This document shows positions 9,057 to 17,671 of a DNA stretch of 64,000 nucleotides, piece after piece (position 1 is the stretch's first letter; each line of letters begins with the position of its first letter). This stretch comes from Yinghuangia seranimata. Lineage in GTDB: Bacteria > Actinomycetota > Actinomycetes > Streptomycetales > Streptomycetaceae. The notes under the pieces were generated by a model. That model was not told where the DNA came from. It saw nothing but the letters and a program-made list of their open reading frames with translations, and searched no databases. The DNA lies in NCBI RefSeq assembly GCF_029953285.1, contig NZ_JASAOI010000054.1, positions 1-64,000 on the forward strand, given 5' to 3'. The position numbers were made by a program, and so were the translations under genes.

Positions 9057-9092
9057 GGGGCGGCCCCGGAGGATTTCCTCCGGGGCCGCCCC
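9057..9092. terminator. Bidirectional terminator between helicase and thioesterase genes
   Basis: A perfect ~17-bp stem (GGGGCGGCCCCGGAGGA and its complement) with a 2-base loop, followed by TTT on the plus strand. It lies between two convergent genes. Confidence 0.85.
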
Positions 9093-9158
9093 TTTGTCGT
9101 GCCTGGTTCGGCCTTGCGACTTCGTCGTGCCTGCTTCAGCCTGACGCCGGAAGGCCGT

Positions 9159-10025
9159 TCAGCGCTCCGCGGCCTCGGCCGCGACCTGTCCGGCCGGCCC
9201 GTGGTCCGGCACGCGCGGCGCGGCGAGCTGCGTGGCCTGCGCGACGAGCCGGCCTTCGGCGTCCCAGATCTCGCAGACCTCGTCGATCAGGCCGCCCTGG
9301 ACGAGCCGGGCGTGGTGCCGCACGGTGACCGGGCCGGGGGCGGGTACGGCGCGTACGTACACGGTCAGTTGCAGCGTCGGCACCCAGCCGGGCACGCCGA
9401 GGTCGAGGGTGACCGGCGGAAGGACGTCGGCGATGAACAGCAGCGCGAGCGGGTCGACCGGGTGGCCGTCGGCGAACGCCACGCGGCCCGCGAACTCGCC
9501 GATGCCGGCGGGCGCGCCGACCGCGAAGCCGAGGCCGCTGGGGTCGAGTTCGAGCACGACCTCGTCCATGACCGGCAGCGTGAAGCCGCTGACGGGCTCG
9601 TACGTCGGGACGCGCATGAGGTGTTCGGGCGGGGACAGCGGCGCGGGCGGATTGGCGCCCCACCACGGCTCGTCGCCGGCCTCCAGCGTGCCGAGGGTGA
9701 GGTTGGCCTCGATGCGGGCGCGGCCGTCCTGGACGAGCCGGGCGCGCGCGTTGGTGACGGTGCGTCCGGCGCGGATGAGTTCGACGTGGACCTCGGCGGG
9801 GCCGGGGTCCGGCGCGACTATGTACGCGGCGGTCGCGGCGAGCGGGTGCGCGTGCGCGGACCCCGCCGCGGCGGCCTCGGCCAGCGCGGCCCTGGCCAGC
9901 ACCGCGAGCAGGTAACCGCCGTTGGGCTTGCCGCCGATGGTCCACATGGCGTCGATGTCGACGCGGTGGACGCCGGGTGCCCCGGGGACCGGGGTTGTTG
10001 CCGTCGCGGCCGCGAACCCTGCCAC
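9159..10025 (-). CDS. Acyl-CoA thioesterase family protein (double hotdog)
   Basis: A 288-residue cytosolic protein of the TesB-like/4HBT_3 thioesterase group, which hydrolyses acyl-CoA thioesters. The N-terminal hotdog signature WTIGGKPNGGYLLAVLARA (~residues 28-46) and the second half (FIADVLPPVTLDLGVPGWVPTLQLTVYVRA) are typical. Starts at GTG 10025 with AAGGAGG about 8 bases upstream. No lipid pathway genes next to it; the substrate chain length cannot be told from sequence. Confidence 0.82.
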   Translation of the reverse strand: MAGFAAATATTPVPGAPGVHRVDIDAMWTIGGKPNGGYLLAVLARAALAEAAAAGSAHAHPLAATAAYIVAPDPGPAEVHVELIRAGRTVTNARARLVQDGRARIEANLTLGTLEAGDEPWWGANPPAPLSPPEHLMRVPTYEPVSGFTLPVMDEVVLELDPSGLGFAVGAPAGIGEFAGRVAFADGHPVDPLALLFIADVLPPVTLDLGVPGWVPTLQLTVYVRAVPAPGPVTVRHHARLVQGGLIDEVCEIWDAEGRLVAQATQLAAPRVPDHGPAGQVAAEAAER

Positions 10026-10168
10026 AGCGATCGCCTCCTTGCGGTGCTACTGCACGTTTCTCGGTGCTCGGTTCATCAAGGGAACCGACGGTAGCAGGAC
10101 ATAGTTACCGATGGGTAATAATCGTGTGGCGCGTCTCACGCGGGGACGGGTCCCGCGCGGAAACGGAA

Positions 10169-10195
10169 GGCGGGCATCCGCCGGGGATGCCCGCC
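10169..10195 (-). terminator. Terminator of the VWA gene
   Basis: Perfect 11-bp stem (GGCGGGCATCC / GGATGCCCGCC, 5-base loop) just past the stop of the minus-strand VWA gene. No clear T-run. Confidence 0.65.
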
Positions 10196-10230
10196 ATCCG
10201 TACGCCCGCCGGGAGCCGGCCCGCCGGCCG

Positions 10231-12264
10231 TCAGCCCGTCGGCCGCACGTGCACGAGGATCTGCGCGATCGCCTTGATGAGGTCGCCCGGGTCGGTCGAG
10301 GGCACCGCGAGGCCGCCGGTGGCCTTGGCGATGTCCGTGAGCGTCGCCATGTCGGCGTTGGCGCCGTACCCGACCGCGAAGATCGGCAGCGGCTTCTGCG
10401 GGTTCTGGAGCTTCTGCAGCTGCGCGAGGAACGCCGGCTTGGCCATGCTGAACGCGGTGTCCTCGTCCTTGCCGTCGGTCAGCAGGAAGATCTGGTTGAA
10501 CGCCGCCGGGTCGTACGACTTCTGCGCGTCGGCGACCGCGTCCAGCACCGTGCGGTACAGCGGGGTCCCGGCGCCGTTCTGCGCGGCCAGTGTGGTGAGC
10601 GTCTTGGTGACGGTCTCCTTGCGGGACGCGCCGCCGGACAGCTTCTCGTCGAGCGGGCCCTCGGGCACGCGTTCGACCCACGGGCCCTTCTGCGTCGGCG
10701 AGACCGCGAACTGGCGGACGCCGACCTCGGTCGTCTTGCCCAGCAACTGCGTCGTCTCGATGCTGGATTCGCGCATGATGTCGGCCTTGGTCTTGCCGTC
10801 CTTGCCCTTCACCGGCTCGTTCATCGAGCCGGAGCCGTCCACCAGGATCATCACCCGGAACGGCATCGGCTTGTAGTCCGCCCACGCCTGCACCATCTTC
10901 GCGACCTGCGACAGGTCGCCGGACGGCGCCGCCTGCTGCGGCGTCGGGGGCGCGAAGCGCACGGTCTGCGACAGCGCGGGCGGCGGCTGCTGGTCGGGGC
11001 CGCGGAACCCGGCCTGCGCGACCGCCTTCATCCCGTCGGCCGAACGCAGCGCGCCGAGCACCTCGTTGGCGCGGTCGGCGGTGCGCTTGTCGGCGCTCGC
11101 GGACTGCGACAGCACGGCCGGGTAGTCGGCCTGGACCAGGGTGCCGGACGGGTACAGCGGGACGTACGGCACGCCCGGGTGGTTGTGGTCGTACGCCCAC
11201 AGCGCCTGCTCGGTGACGGCGAACGCGCCGACCTCGTTGAGCGCCTGCTGCGGGTCGGACATGCCCGACGACTTCGACATCAGCGTCGCCGCCGGCGTCT
11301 CCGCGTCGCTGATGTTGCTGCGGAACGCGAACGTCTTCATCGCCGCGACCATCGGGTCGTTGTTCATCGCGCTCATCGACGCGGTCAACGCCACGACGCC
11401 CAGCAGGCCTTCGGTGGTGCGGGTGCTGCTGACCGTGAACCTCGGCAGCGTCCGGTCGTCGATCCGGTTGAGGAACGTCACCCAATCCGGCGGTTTCTCA
11501 AACCACTTCTGCGCGATCGCCACGGACTCGGGAGCCGCGACGACGAGCGGCGAGAACGCCGTCGGCGTGCCGGTCAGCGGGTACGGATTGCGGTCGCCCA
11601 GCACCGCCGCCGCCTGTTGCAGGCGCATCGACGAGTCGGCGATCCACAGGTCGGGGACGGGCTCGGAGCCCGCCCGTAACGCGCCCAGCAGGTCCGCGGC
11701 CGGACGGCTGCTCACCTCGACCGCGTTGCAGCCCTTGCTCTTGTTGATGCCGCCCGCGACGGTGGCCACGACCGGCGCGAACTCGGGCGAGGCGACCGCC
11801 CGCACCGGGGCGGCACCGCCGCACCCGCCCTGGCCCGCGGCCGTACCGCCGTTGCGGCCATGGCCCTTCGTCGGACCGTGGTACATCAGCACATACGCGA
11901 CGCCTAAGCCGAACGCGACCAGGAACGCCAGCACCGCCAGGATCCGACCGCGCCGCCCGGCCCGGCGCGGACTCCTGCGTCCGCCACCGCCACCACCGCC
12001 GCGCGCCGACCGCCGCCGGTCCGCCCGGCTCGGCGGCCCGGCGGGCGGCTGATACACGGCGGGCCGGTCGTACCCGGGCGCCTGCCGCGCGCCGTACCCC
12101 TGTTCCCCACCACCCCCTACGGGCGTCCCGCGCGCGGGCGTGGGACTCACCGACCAGGGCACCCCGGAAGGAGGCTGATGCGGCAGGTCGCGCGGGTCCG
12201 CCTGGTTGACCCTGCGGTGTCCTCTGGGGGCGCCGTGTCCGTGCCGCCGCTGTCTGCTCGCCAT
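10231..12264 (-). CDS. Membrane-anchored solute-binding/VWA domain protein
   Basis: A 677-residue protein with four parts. Residues ~1-100 are Pro/Arg/Gly-rich and cytosolic; one TM helix follows (~103-125, ILAVLAFLVAFGLGVAYVLM). Next is an extracellular domain that resembles a type II periplasmic binding protein (VRAVASPEFAPVVATVAGGINKSKGCNAVEV..., ~150-400). Last is a von Willebrand factor A domain with an intact MIDAS motif DGSGSMN (~475). Start taken at ATG 12264 (MASRQRRHGH), not the upstream frame opening. This architecture recurs in actinobacteria; the ligand is unknown and the VWA domain suggests metal-dependent protein contact at the cell surface. Confidence 0.85.
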   Translation of the reverse strand: MASRQRRHGHGAPRGHRRVNQADPRDLPHQPPSGVPWSVSPTPARGTPVGGGGEQGYGARQAPGYDRPAVYQPPAGPPSRADRRRSARGGGGGGGRRSPRRAGRRGRILAVLAFLVAFGLGVAYVLMYHGPTKGHGRNGGTAAGQGGCGGAAPVRAVASPEFAPVVATVAGGINKSKGCNAVEVSSRPAADLLGALRAGSEPVPDLWIADSSMRLQQAAAVLGDRNPYPLTGTPTAFSPLVVAAPESVAIAQKWFEKPPDWVTFLNRIDDRTLPRFTVSSTRTTEGLLGVVALTASMSAMNNDPMVAAMKTFAFRSNISDAETPAATLMSKSSGMSDPQQALNEVGAFAVTEQALWAYDHNHPGVPYVPLYPSGTLVQADYPAVLSQSASADKRTADRANEVLGALRSADGMKAVAQAGFRGPDQQPPPALSQTVRFAPPTPQQAAPSGDLSQVAKMVQAWADYKPMPFRVMILVDGSGSMNEPVKGKDGKTKADIMRESSIETTQLLGKTTEVGVRQFAVSPTQKGPWVERVPEGPLDEKLSGGASRKETVTKTLTTLAAQNGAGTPLYRTVLDAVADAQKSYDPAAFNQIFLLTDGKDEDTAFSMAKPAFLAQLQKLQNPQKPLPIFAVGYGANADMATLTDIAKATGGLAVPSTDPGDLIKAIAQILVHVRPTG

Positions 12265-12777
12265 TGACCCTTGTCCCCCGACGCAGTCTGAAGAAGGAAT
12301 CGACGTGCCAAAGACATTTCGATCGGAACAATAGCGCGGAAGAAACAAGATCACTCTAAAATGGGCATATTACTGAAAGTAACTCAACACTCCGTCTCGC
12401 TATGCCGACAAATTCCCCCGAACCCGCTCCACCGCAGACCAGCGGCCTGATCCACCACCTAACAGCGCGTCAGATCACCGCCTGGGAGCGGAACCTGTAA
12501 TTCCGACATCTGCCACCATTTCCCCGGCGAATTCCCCGCCTTAATGCCCGCCCGCCACGCGGAGAGTCACCGCCCCGCCGACCCCCGCAGAATTCCCCAC
12601 GCGCCCCGCACCGCGCCCCGCCCGCCTTTCCCCGCCCCGGCCAACCACCCACAGTGGCGGTCCCGCCACCCCACCCCGACCCGCGCCACCCCACGGGCGG
12701 ATACCCCGAAGCATCAGACAGACGATCCGGGTACTCTTCCCCTGGGCACGGTGCCGACCACGACCACCGCCGCCCAC
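12265..12777. other. Intergenic region upstream of the VWA gene and tRNA-Lys
   Basis: About 510 bases without a convincing gene. 12300-12400 is AT-rich for this genome and holds a small palindrome TTACTGAAAGTAA (12371-12383), a plausible promoter/operator for the minus-strand VWA gene. 12540-12720 is C-rich and low in information. Confidence 0.5.
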
Positions 12778-12850
12778 GGGCCGCTAGCTCAATCGGCAGA
12801 GCAGCGGACTTTTAATCCGCGGGTTCAGGGTTCGATCCCCTGGCGGCCCA
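12778..12850 (+). tRNA. tRNA-Lys (TTT)
   Basis: Acceptor GGGCCGC paired with GCGGCCC, D-arm GCTCAATCGGCAGAGC, anticodon loop ACTTTTAAT with anticodon TTT, T-arm CAGGGTTCGATCCCCTG, discriminator A. Not flanked by an integrase or att-like repeat. Confidence 0.97.
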
Positions 12851-12859
12851 CCCGCAAAA

Positions 12860-12885
12860 AACCCCGGCCCATGAGGGCCGGGGTT
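12860..12885. terminator. Terminator after tRNA-Lys
   Basis: Perfect 11-bp stem AACCCCGGCCC / GGGCCGGGGTT with loop ATGA. It has a T-rich 3' side on plus and an A-run on the 5' side, so it can stop both tRNA-Lys and the convergent lipoprotein gene. Confidence 0.85.
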
Positions 12886-12924
12886 CTGTGTTTGCGGCCG
12901 TGCCGCGGAGCATCGCGCTACGCG

Positions 12925-13674
12925 TCAGCCGCCCTGGCCGGCGCTGCCGATCGGGCCGACCTTGATCGGGGCGCCGCCGCTCTTGACGGGGAGCTTGGCG
13001 GCGCCGGGCCAGGCGACGGTGACGGACTTCGTCTCGTCCGGCGGGGTCACCACCAGGCCGGTGATGCGGACCCCGGAGGCCTCGCCCATGTTCTCGACCG
13101 GGTAGTTGACGCCGAAGGACACCCCCTTGCCGCTCTTGAGCGTGATCGAGACGGGCTCCTGGCCGGTGCGCTGCGCGGGTATCTCGCCCGCGTCGGTCTT
13201 CAGGTTGACGCCCGCGTAGCCGGCCATCGTGCAGTCCGGGCCGTTGTTCGTGAACGTGACCGCGACAGTGCCGTCGGGGTCGCCGCCGATGGTGTTGTCG
13301 ATCGCGGTGGTCTTCAGCTGGTCGGTCCGGCACTTGGCGGTCTTGCCGCCGCCGCCCGAGGTGGTTCCGGCGCCGGCACTCGTACCCTGGGCGCCGCCGT
13401 TGCCGCTCTGCCCGCCGGACGCCTTCCCGCCGCCCTGGCTTCCGCTGCCCGGGCTTCCGCCGCCCTGGGTTCCGCCTTGACTGCCTTGGCCGGTGCCACC
13501 TGAACTTCCGCCGGGGTTGGCCGTGTTGGGCGCGGCGGGCGCCTGGCCTCCGGGCGTGTTGGACGAAGCACCTTGCGCAGCGCCGGAGTCCGAGCCCTGG
13601 CAAGCGGTCATCAGCAGGGCGCCGACGACGAGGGCTGCGGAGGCGAGGACGGTCTGGCGGCGGTTCGCGGACAT
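12925..13674 (-). CDS. DUF4232-type secreted lipoprotein
   Basis: A 249-residue lipoprotein: signal peptide with lipobox LMTAC (Cys25), then a Gly/Ser/Gln-rich linker to about residue 105, then a ~140-residue beta-rich domain matching DUF4232 (CRTDQLKTTAIDNT..., DCTMAGYAGVNL, VRITGLVVTPP). It acts outside the membrane; molecular function unknown. The low-complexity linker is typical of actinobacterial cell-envelope lipoproteins. Single gene, terminated by the shared hairpin at 12860-12885. Confidence 0.85.
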   Translation of the reverse strand: MSANRRQTVLASAALVVGALLMTACQGSDSGAAQGASSNTPGGQAPAAPNTANPGGSSGGTGQGSQGGTQGGGSPGSGSQGGGKASGGQSGNGGAQGTSAGAGTTSGGGGKTAKCRTDQLKTTAIDNTIGGDPDGTVAVTFTNNGPDCTMAGYAGVNLKTDAGEIPAQRTGQEPVSITLKSGKGVSFGVNYPVENMGEASGVRITGLVVTPPDETKSVTVAWPGAAKLPVKSGGAPIKVGPIGSAGQGG

Positions 13675-13913
13675 GCAAAGACCCCTTGATATCGCGTAGT
13701 TGAAGCCTCGATCGAGCCGGGCTCCCCGGTGCTTGCGTGATCAACCCTGTCGGGCCCGCCACGGTCTCGGGAACCCACGTCGGCGTTCCACGACACCGCT
13801 GTCACCAACCAGTGACATGGTCACAAGACGCAACAGGCCCCCGACGCGTGGCGGACGGAAGCCTCCGTGGAATGCACGCTTACGGCCCACGCTCGCTGCG
13901 ACACTGAACGGGG

Positions 13914-15461
13914 ATGTCGTTGCGGCCGGGCAGGGGGCGGACCGTGGGGCGCAAGCAGGCACTGTTGATCGCGACGTACGACTACGCCGACGCCGCGCTG
14001 AGCCGACTGACCGCGCCCGCGCACGACGCGGACGACCTCGCCGAGGTGCTCGGCGACCCCGCAATCGGCGGCTTCGAAGTGACGATGCTCGTCAACGAGC
14101 CCCACCACCGCGTGGGCGAGGCCATCGGCGACCTGTACCGCGACCAGCGGCGCGACGACCTGACGCTGCTCTACTTCACCGGGCACGGGCTCAAGGACGA
14201 CAGTGGCCGCCTGTACATGGCGATGGCCAACACCCGCCGCGACAACCTCCTGTTCACGGCGGTCACTGCCGAACAGGTCGACCAGGCCATGTCGGCGTCG
14301 ATGGCGCGGCAGAACGTCCTGGTCCTCGACTGCTGCTACAGCGGCGCGTTCCCAGCGGGACGGTTCGCCAAGGCGGACAGCAGTGTGCACGCGCTGGACC
14401 GGTTCCGCGGCCAGGGCCGCTCGGTGCTGACGGCGTCCGACGCCACGCAGTACGCCTTCGAGGGCGACCAGCTGCACGGCGAGACCGCCGCCAGGTCGGT
14501 CTTCACCCGTCACCTCGTCGCCGGGCTGCGCGACGGCAGCGCCGACCTCGACCGTGACGGCAACATCACGTTGGACGAGCTGTACGGCTACGTGTACGAC
14601 CGGGTCGTCGCCGAAGTCCCGCAGCAGCGCCCGAAGAAGCAGGACAACGTCGAGGGGCGCATCGTCATAGCGCGCAACGTCAACTGGACGCTCCCGGAGC
14701 ACGTCCGCGACGCGCTGCGAAGCCCGCTCGTCGAGACGCGTCTGAGCGTGTTCACGGCCCTGGGGCACCTCGGTCGGGTCGGCAACGCGACGGTGCGCGC
14801 CAAGGTCGTTTCCGTGCTCGAGGAACTGACGGACGACGACAGCCGCCGCGTGTGCGCCGCGGCCGCGGACGTTCTGCGCGAACTCGGTGAGGCGCCGCCT
14901 GAGACTCCCGCGGTCCCGGACGCCGACGCCGACGCCGACGCCGCTGAAGCGCGGATTGCCGCGCTGACCAGCCAACTGGCGGCAGCGAAAGAGGAATTCG
15001 AGGACTGGAAGCTGGAACTCGCGCAACAGCTCTGGGCCGAGGGTCCACACGGGGACACTGTGCTCGTGTGGCCTTGGCTCGAGGAATTCACCACCATGGC
15101 AAAGGCCTTGCGTGAGTCTCCCTCTCACCTCTTGCGGGATCGGCGGCGGGCAGGGCTTCCGGAGATCGGCATCGAAGAGGCGATGCGCGCCGCGCGTCGC
15201 CTCTCACCCTGGGAGGACATCATGCTGGGCTCCGGCCCGCCGCCCGGGCCACCGCCCTTACCTGTCTTCCGCCCTTTCTGGTTCTCGGTGCCGGAGCCAC
15301 GCCGGATGGTGTCGCCGCCTGGGCCGCCCGCCGCCGAGCTGATCGCTGTTCCGGGCATCTGGTACCTCGCGGTCGGAGAACTCGACGACGGGTGGATCGT
15401 GGAGGTGGAGAGCGAACGCTGGGTGCTGAAGGACGTCAGCCGCGTCCAGCGCGGCGACTGA
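13914..15461 (+). CDS. Caspase-like (peptidase C14) protein with EF-hand loop and helical C-terminus
   Basis: A 515-residue protein with an N-terminal caspase/metacaspase fold. The catalytic dyad is visible: His91 in YFTGHGLKDD and Cys141 in VLDCCYSGAF. A canonical EF-hand loop DLDRDGNITLDE (residues 211-222) follows in the p10-like part. Then comes a helical, possibly HEAT-like segment (~240-330), a short coiled coil (AARIAALTSQLAAAKEEFEDWKLEL region) and an unassigned ~110-residue C-terminal domain. It resembles the actinobacterial caspases associated with EACC1/trypsin-type conflict systems, but no such partner adjoins it. Start uncertain: ATG 13914 or GTG 13944, the latter having AGGGGG 6 bases upstream. 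Confidence 0.85.
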   Translation: MSLRPGRGRTVGRKQALLIATYDYADAALSRLTAPAHDADDLAEVLGDPAIGGFEVTMLVNEPHHRVGEAIGDLYRDQRRDDLTLLYFTGHGLKDDSGRLYMAMANTRRDNLLFTAVTAEQVDQAMSASMARQNVLVLDCCYSGAFPAGRFAKADSSVHALDRFRGQGRSVLTASDATQYAFEGDQLHGETAARSVFTRHLVAGLRDGSADLDRDGNITLDELYGYVYDRVVAEVPQQRPKKQDNVEGRIVIARNVNWTLPEHVRDALRSPLVETRLSVFTALGHLGRVGNATVRAKVVSVLEELTDDDSRRVCAAAADVLRELGEAPPETPAVPDADADADAAEARIAALTSQLAAAKEEFEDWKLELAQQLWAEGPHGDTVLVWPWLEEFTTMAKALRESPSHLLRDRRRAGLPEIGIEEAMRAARRLSPWEDIMLGSGPPPGPPPLPVFRPFWFSVPEPRRMVSPPGPPAAELIAVPGIWYLAVGELDDGWIVEVESERWVLKDVSRVQRGD

Positions 15462-15534
15462 GCGGGCACGGTCGCGACGGGGCGACCACACACCGGCAAC
15501 CGCTGTCAGCGTTTTCACCGGTTAGACTGACGGC

Positions 15535-16095
15535 ATGACCGCCGCCGACCCCCGCCCGCTCTCCGGTGAGCCGATGTCGATCGACCTGCTCAACACGGTG
15601 TGGACCGACGCGGCCGGGGAGCACGACCTGCTCGGCGATGCCGCCGGGCTCGTTGTGTGGCTGGGTACGCCCACGGTGGCGGCCCGGGTGCCCGGCGGTC
15701 TGCCTGCCGAGGCGACGGGCGCCGAGGCGGTCGCGAATCTGCGCGTCGCCCGTACCGCGGTGGCGGAGGTGTTCGAGGATCCGGACGCGCCCGCCGCCCA
15801 CGTCGCGTTCAACGCCGTGCTCGGGCACGGTGCGTTCCGTCGCGCGCTCACGTCGGACGGGCCCGCGGCCGTCCCCGAGACCGACTCACCCTCCTGGCTG
15901 GTGGCGTGGCTCGCCGTCGAGGACTATCTCCGTCTGCTGGAGGACCGCCCGGCCCGGTTGCGGCGTTGCGCGAACCCGGCGTGCACGCTGCGGTTCTACG
16001 ACACGTCGAAGAACGGTACCCGGCGCTGGTGTTCGATGTCCGGCTGCGGCAACCGCGCCAAGGCGTCGCGGCATTACGACCGGCACACGCGGTAG
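15535..16095 (+). CDS. CGNR zinc-finger domain protein
   Basis: A 186-residue protein with an N-terminal ABATE-like domain (SIDLLNTVWTDAAGEHDLL...) and a C-terminal zinc finger (RRCANPACTLRFYDTSKN...WCSMSGCGNRAKASRH). The four Cys and the CGNR signature are intact. The family is predicted to bind DNA and act as a transcriptional regulator in actinobacteria. ATG 15535. Convergent with the GlxA-type gene. Targets unknown. Confidence 0.88.
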   Translation: MTAADPRPLSGEPMSIDLLNTVWTDAAGEHDLLGDAAGLVVWLGTPTVAARVPGGLPAEATGAEAVANLRVARTAVAEVFEDPDAPAAHVAFNAVLGHGAFRRALTSDGPAAVPETDSPSWLVAWLAVEDYLRLLEDRPARLRRCANPACTLRFYDTSKNGTRRWCSMSGCGNRAKASRHYDRHTR

Positions 16096-16113
16096 GTCCG
16101 CCCGGCGTAACCG

Positions 16114-17064
16114 TCAGCGGCCGACGGTCCGGAACGCGCCGCGGTACGCCTGCGGTGTCGTCCCCACCACCCGCCGGAACCGCTCCCGAAAGGCGGTCGG
16201 TGACCCGAACCCCGCCTGCAGCGCGATGCGTTCGACGGGGTGGTCGGTGCTCTCCAGCAGGTACTGCGCGTTCCGCACCCGCGTGCGGTGCAGCCACTGC
16301 AAGGGCGTCGTGCCGGTCTGGTCGCGGAAGTAGCGGTTGAGGGTCCGCGTGCTCATGCCGGCCTGCGCCGCTATGGCGTCGAGGGTGAGTTCGCGGTGCG
16401 CGTTGTCGGCGAGCCAGCGCAGCACCGGTTCGAGGGCCGACCCCCGCGGCGCGGGCGGATGCTCGCGGACGATGAACTGGGCCTGGCCGCCCTCGCGTTC
16501 GAGCGGCATCACGGCCCCTCGGGCGGCCTCCGCAGCGACCGCGGAACCGTGGTCGCTGCGGATCATGTGCAGGCACAGGTCGAGCCCGGCGGCCGCGCCC
16601 GCCGAGGTCAGCAGCTGGCCGTTGTCGATGTACAGCACGTCGGGATCGACGTCGATCAGCGGGTAGCGCGCGGCGAGTTCGGCGGCGGCGAGCCAGTGCG
16701 TCGTGGCGCGCAGTCCGTCGAGCAGGCCGGTCGCGGCGAGGATGAACGCGCCGACGCAGACTGACGCGATGCGGGTCCCGGCGGCGGCCGCCGTCCGCAG
16801 GGCGTCCAGCACCTCGTCGGGCACCGGCGCCGCGATGTCCTCGACGCCGGGCAGCACGATCGTGTCGGCACCTTCGAGCCCGTCGAGCCCCCACGGGGCG
16901 GAGAGCCGGAAGGCGCCCGCGTCGACGTCGGGGCCGAGCGCGCAGACCCGGGTCGCGTAGCCGGGCGAGCCGTCCGCGAGCCGGATGCGCTTGAACGCCT
17001 CGAGCGGCGTGGCCAGGTCGAACGGGATGACGCCGTCGAGCGCGAGGATCGCCACGGTGTGCAT
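16114..17064 (-). CDS. GlxA/AraC family transcriptional regulator
   Basis: A 316-residue regulator: N-terminal DJ-1/PfpI-like domain (residues ~1-185; nucleophile-elbow region ASVCVGAFILAATGLLDG) and C-terminal AraC HTH (~215-310; LTLDAIAAQAGMSTRTLNRYFRDQTGTTPLQWL, second helix pair FGSPTAFRERFRRVVG). It starts 93 bases from a divergent membrane-protein gene, so control of that gene is plausible. Confidence 0.9.
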   Translation of the reverse strand: MHTVAILALDGVIPFDLATPLEAFKRIRLADGSPGYATRVCALGPDVDAGAFRLSAPWGLDGLEGADTIVLPGVEDIAAPVPDEVLDALRTAAAAGTRIASVCVGAFILAATGLLDGLRATTHWLAAAELAARYPLIDVDPDVLYIDNGQLLTSAGAAAGLDLCLHMIRSDHGSAVAAEAARGAVMPLEREGGQAQFIVREHPPAPRGSALEPVLRWLADNAHRELTLDAIAAQAGMSTRTLNRYFRDQTGTTPLQWLHRTRVRNAQYLLESTDHPVERIALQAGFGSPTAFRERFRRVVGTTPQAYRGAFRTVGR

Positions 17065-17157
17065 GCCGCGAGTCTAGGCCGGCCGTGGCGGGAATCCGTG
17101 GGGACGGGTCGTTTTTGCCACTGCCCGGGCACGGCAGCCGCCCGTAGCGTCGGGGCG

Positions 17158-17634
17158 GTGAACAAGTTCCTGCTGACCCTCCACGTCCTCGCCGCGGTCC
17201 TGGCGGTGGGTCCGGTCGCCGTGGCCGCGAGCATGTTCCCGGCGGCGGTGCGCCGGGCGGTGGCGGACGGCGGCGGGCCGGGGTCCGTCGCGTCCGTCCG
17301 CACGCTGCACCGTGTGTGCCGGGTCTACGCGGTGCTCGGCATCGGCGTCCCGGTGTTCGGTTTCGCGACCGCGAGCTCCATGGGCGTGCTCGGCAGCGCG
17401 TGGCTGGTCGCGTCGATCGCGATCACGACCGTCGCGGCGGGCGTCCTCGCGGTGTTCGTCCTGCCGCGGCAGGACGCGCTGCTGTCCGACGTCGCCGCCC
17501 TGCCCGGCGGCGCCGCCGCGCCGGACCCGCGGCGGCTGGTCCGGCTGGCGATGCTGACCGGCGCGTTCAACGTCCTGTGGGCGACGGTGACCGTCCTCAT
17601 GATCGTGCGCCCCGGCTCGACCACGGGTGCGTGA
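17158..17634 (+). CDS. Four-TM membrane protein, function unknown
   Basis: A 158-residue integral membrane protein with four hydrophobic segments (NKFLLTLHVLAAVLAVGPVAV..., LGIGVPVFGFATASSMGVLG, WLVASIAITTVAAGVLAVFVL, and a C-terminal MLTGAFNVLWATVTVLMIV). Resembles DUF2269-type small membrane proteins. GTG 17158 chosen because the upstream extension is not hydrophobic and overlaps the divergent gene. Likely target of the divergent GlxA-type regulator, by position only. Confidence 0.65.
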   Translation: MNKFLLTLHVLAAVLAVGPVAVAASMFPAAVRRAVADGGGPGSVASVRTLHRVCRVYAVLGIGVPVFGFATASSMGVLGSAWLVASIAITTVAAGVLAVFVLPRQDALLSDVAALPGGAAAPDPRRLVRLAMLTGAFNVLWATVTVLMIVRPGSTTGA

Positions 17635-17671
17635 TCGGGCCGGGGCGCACAGCGCGGGCCGGACGGACGAA

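Noticed and set aside
12778-12850. tRNA-Lys as a phage or ICE attachment site
   Set aside because: No integrase gene, no duplicated tRNA 3' end and no mobile genes nearby.
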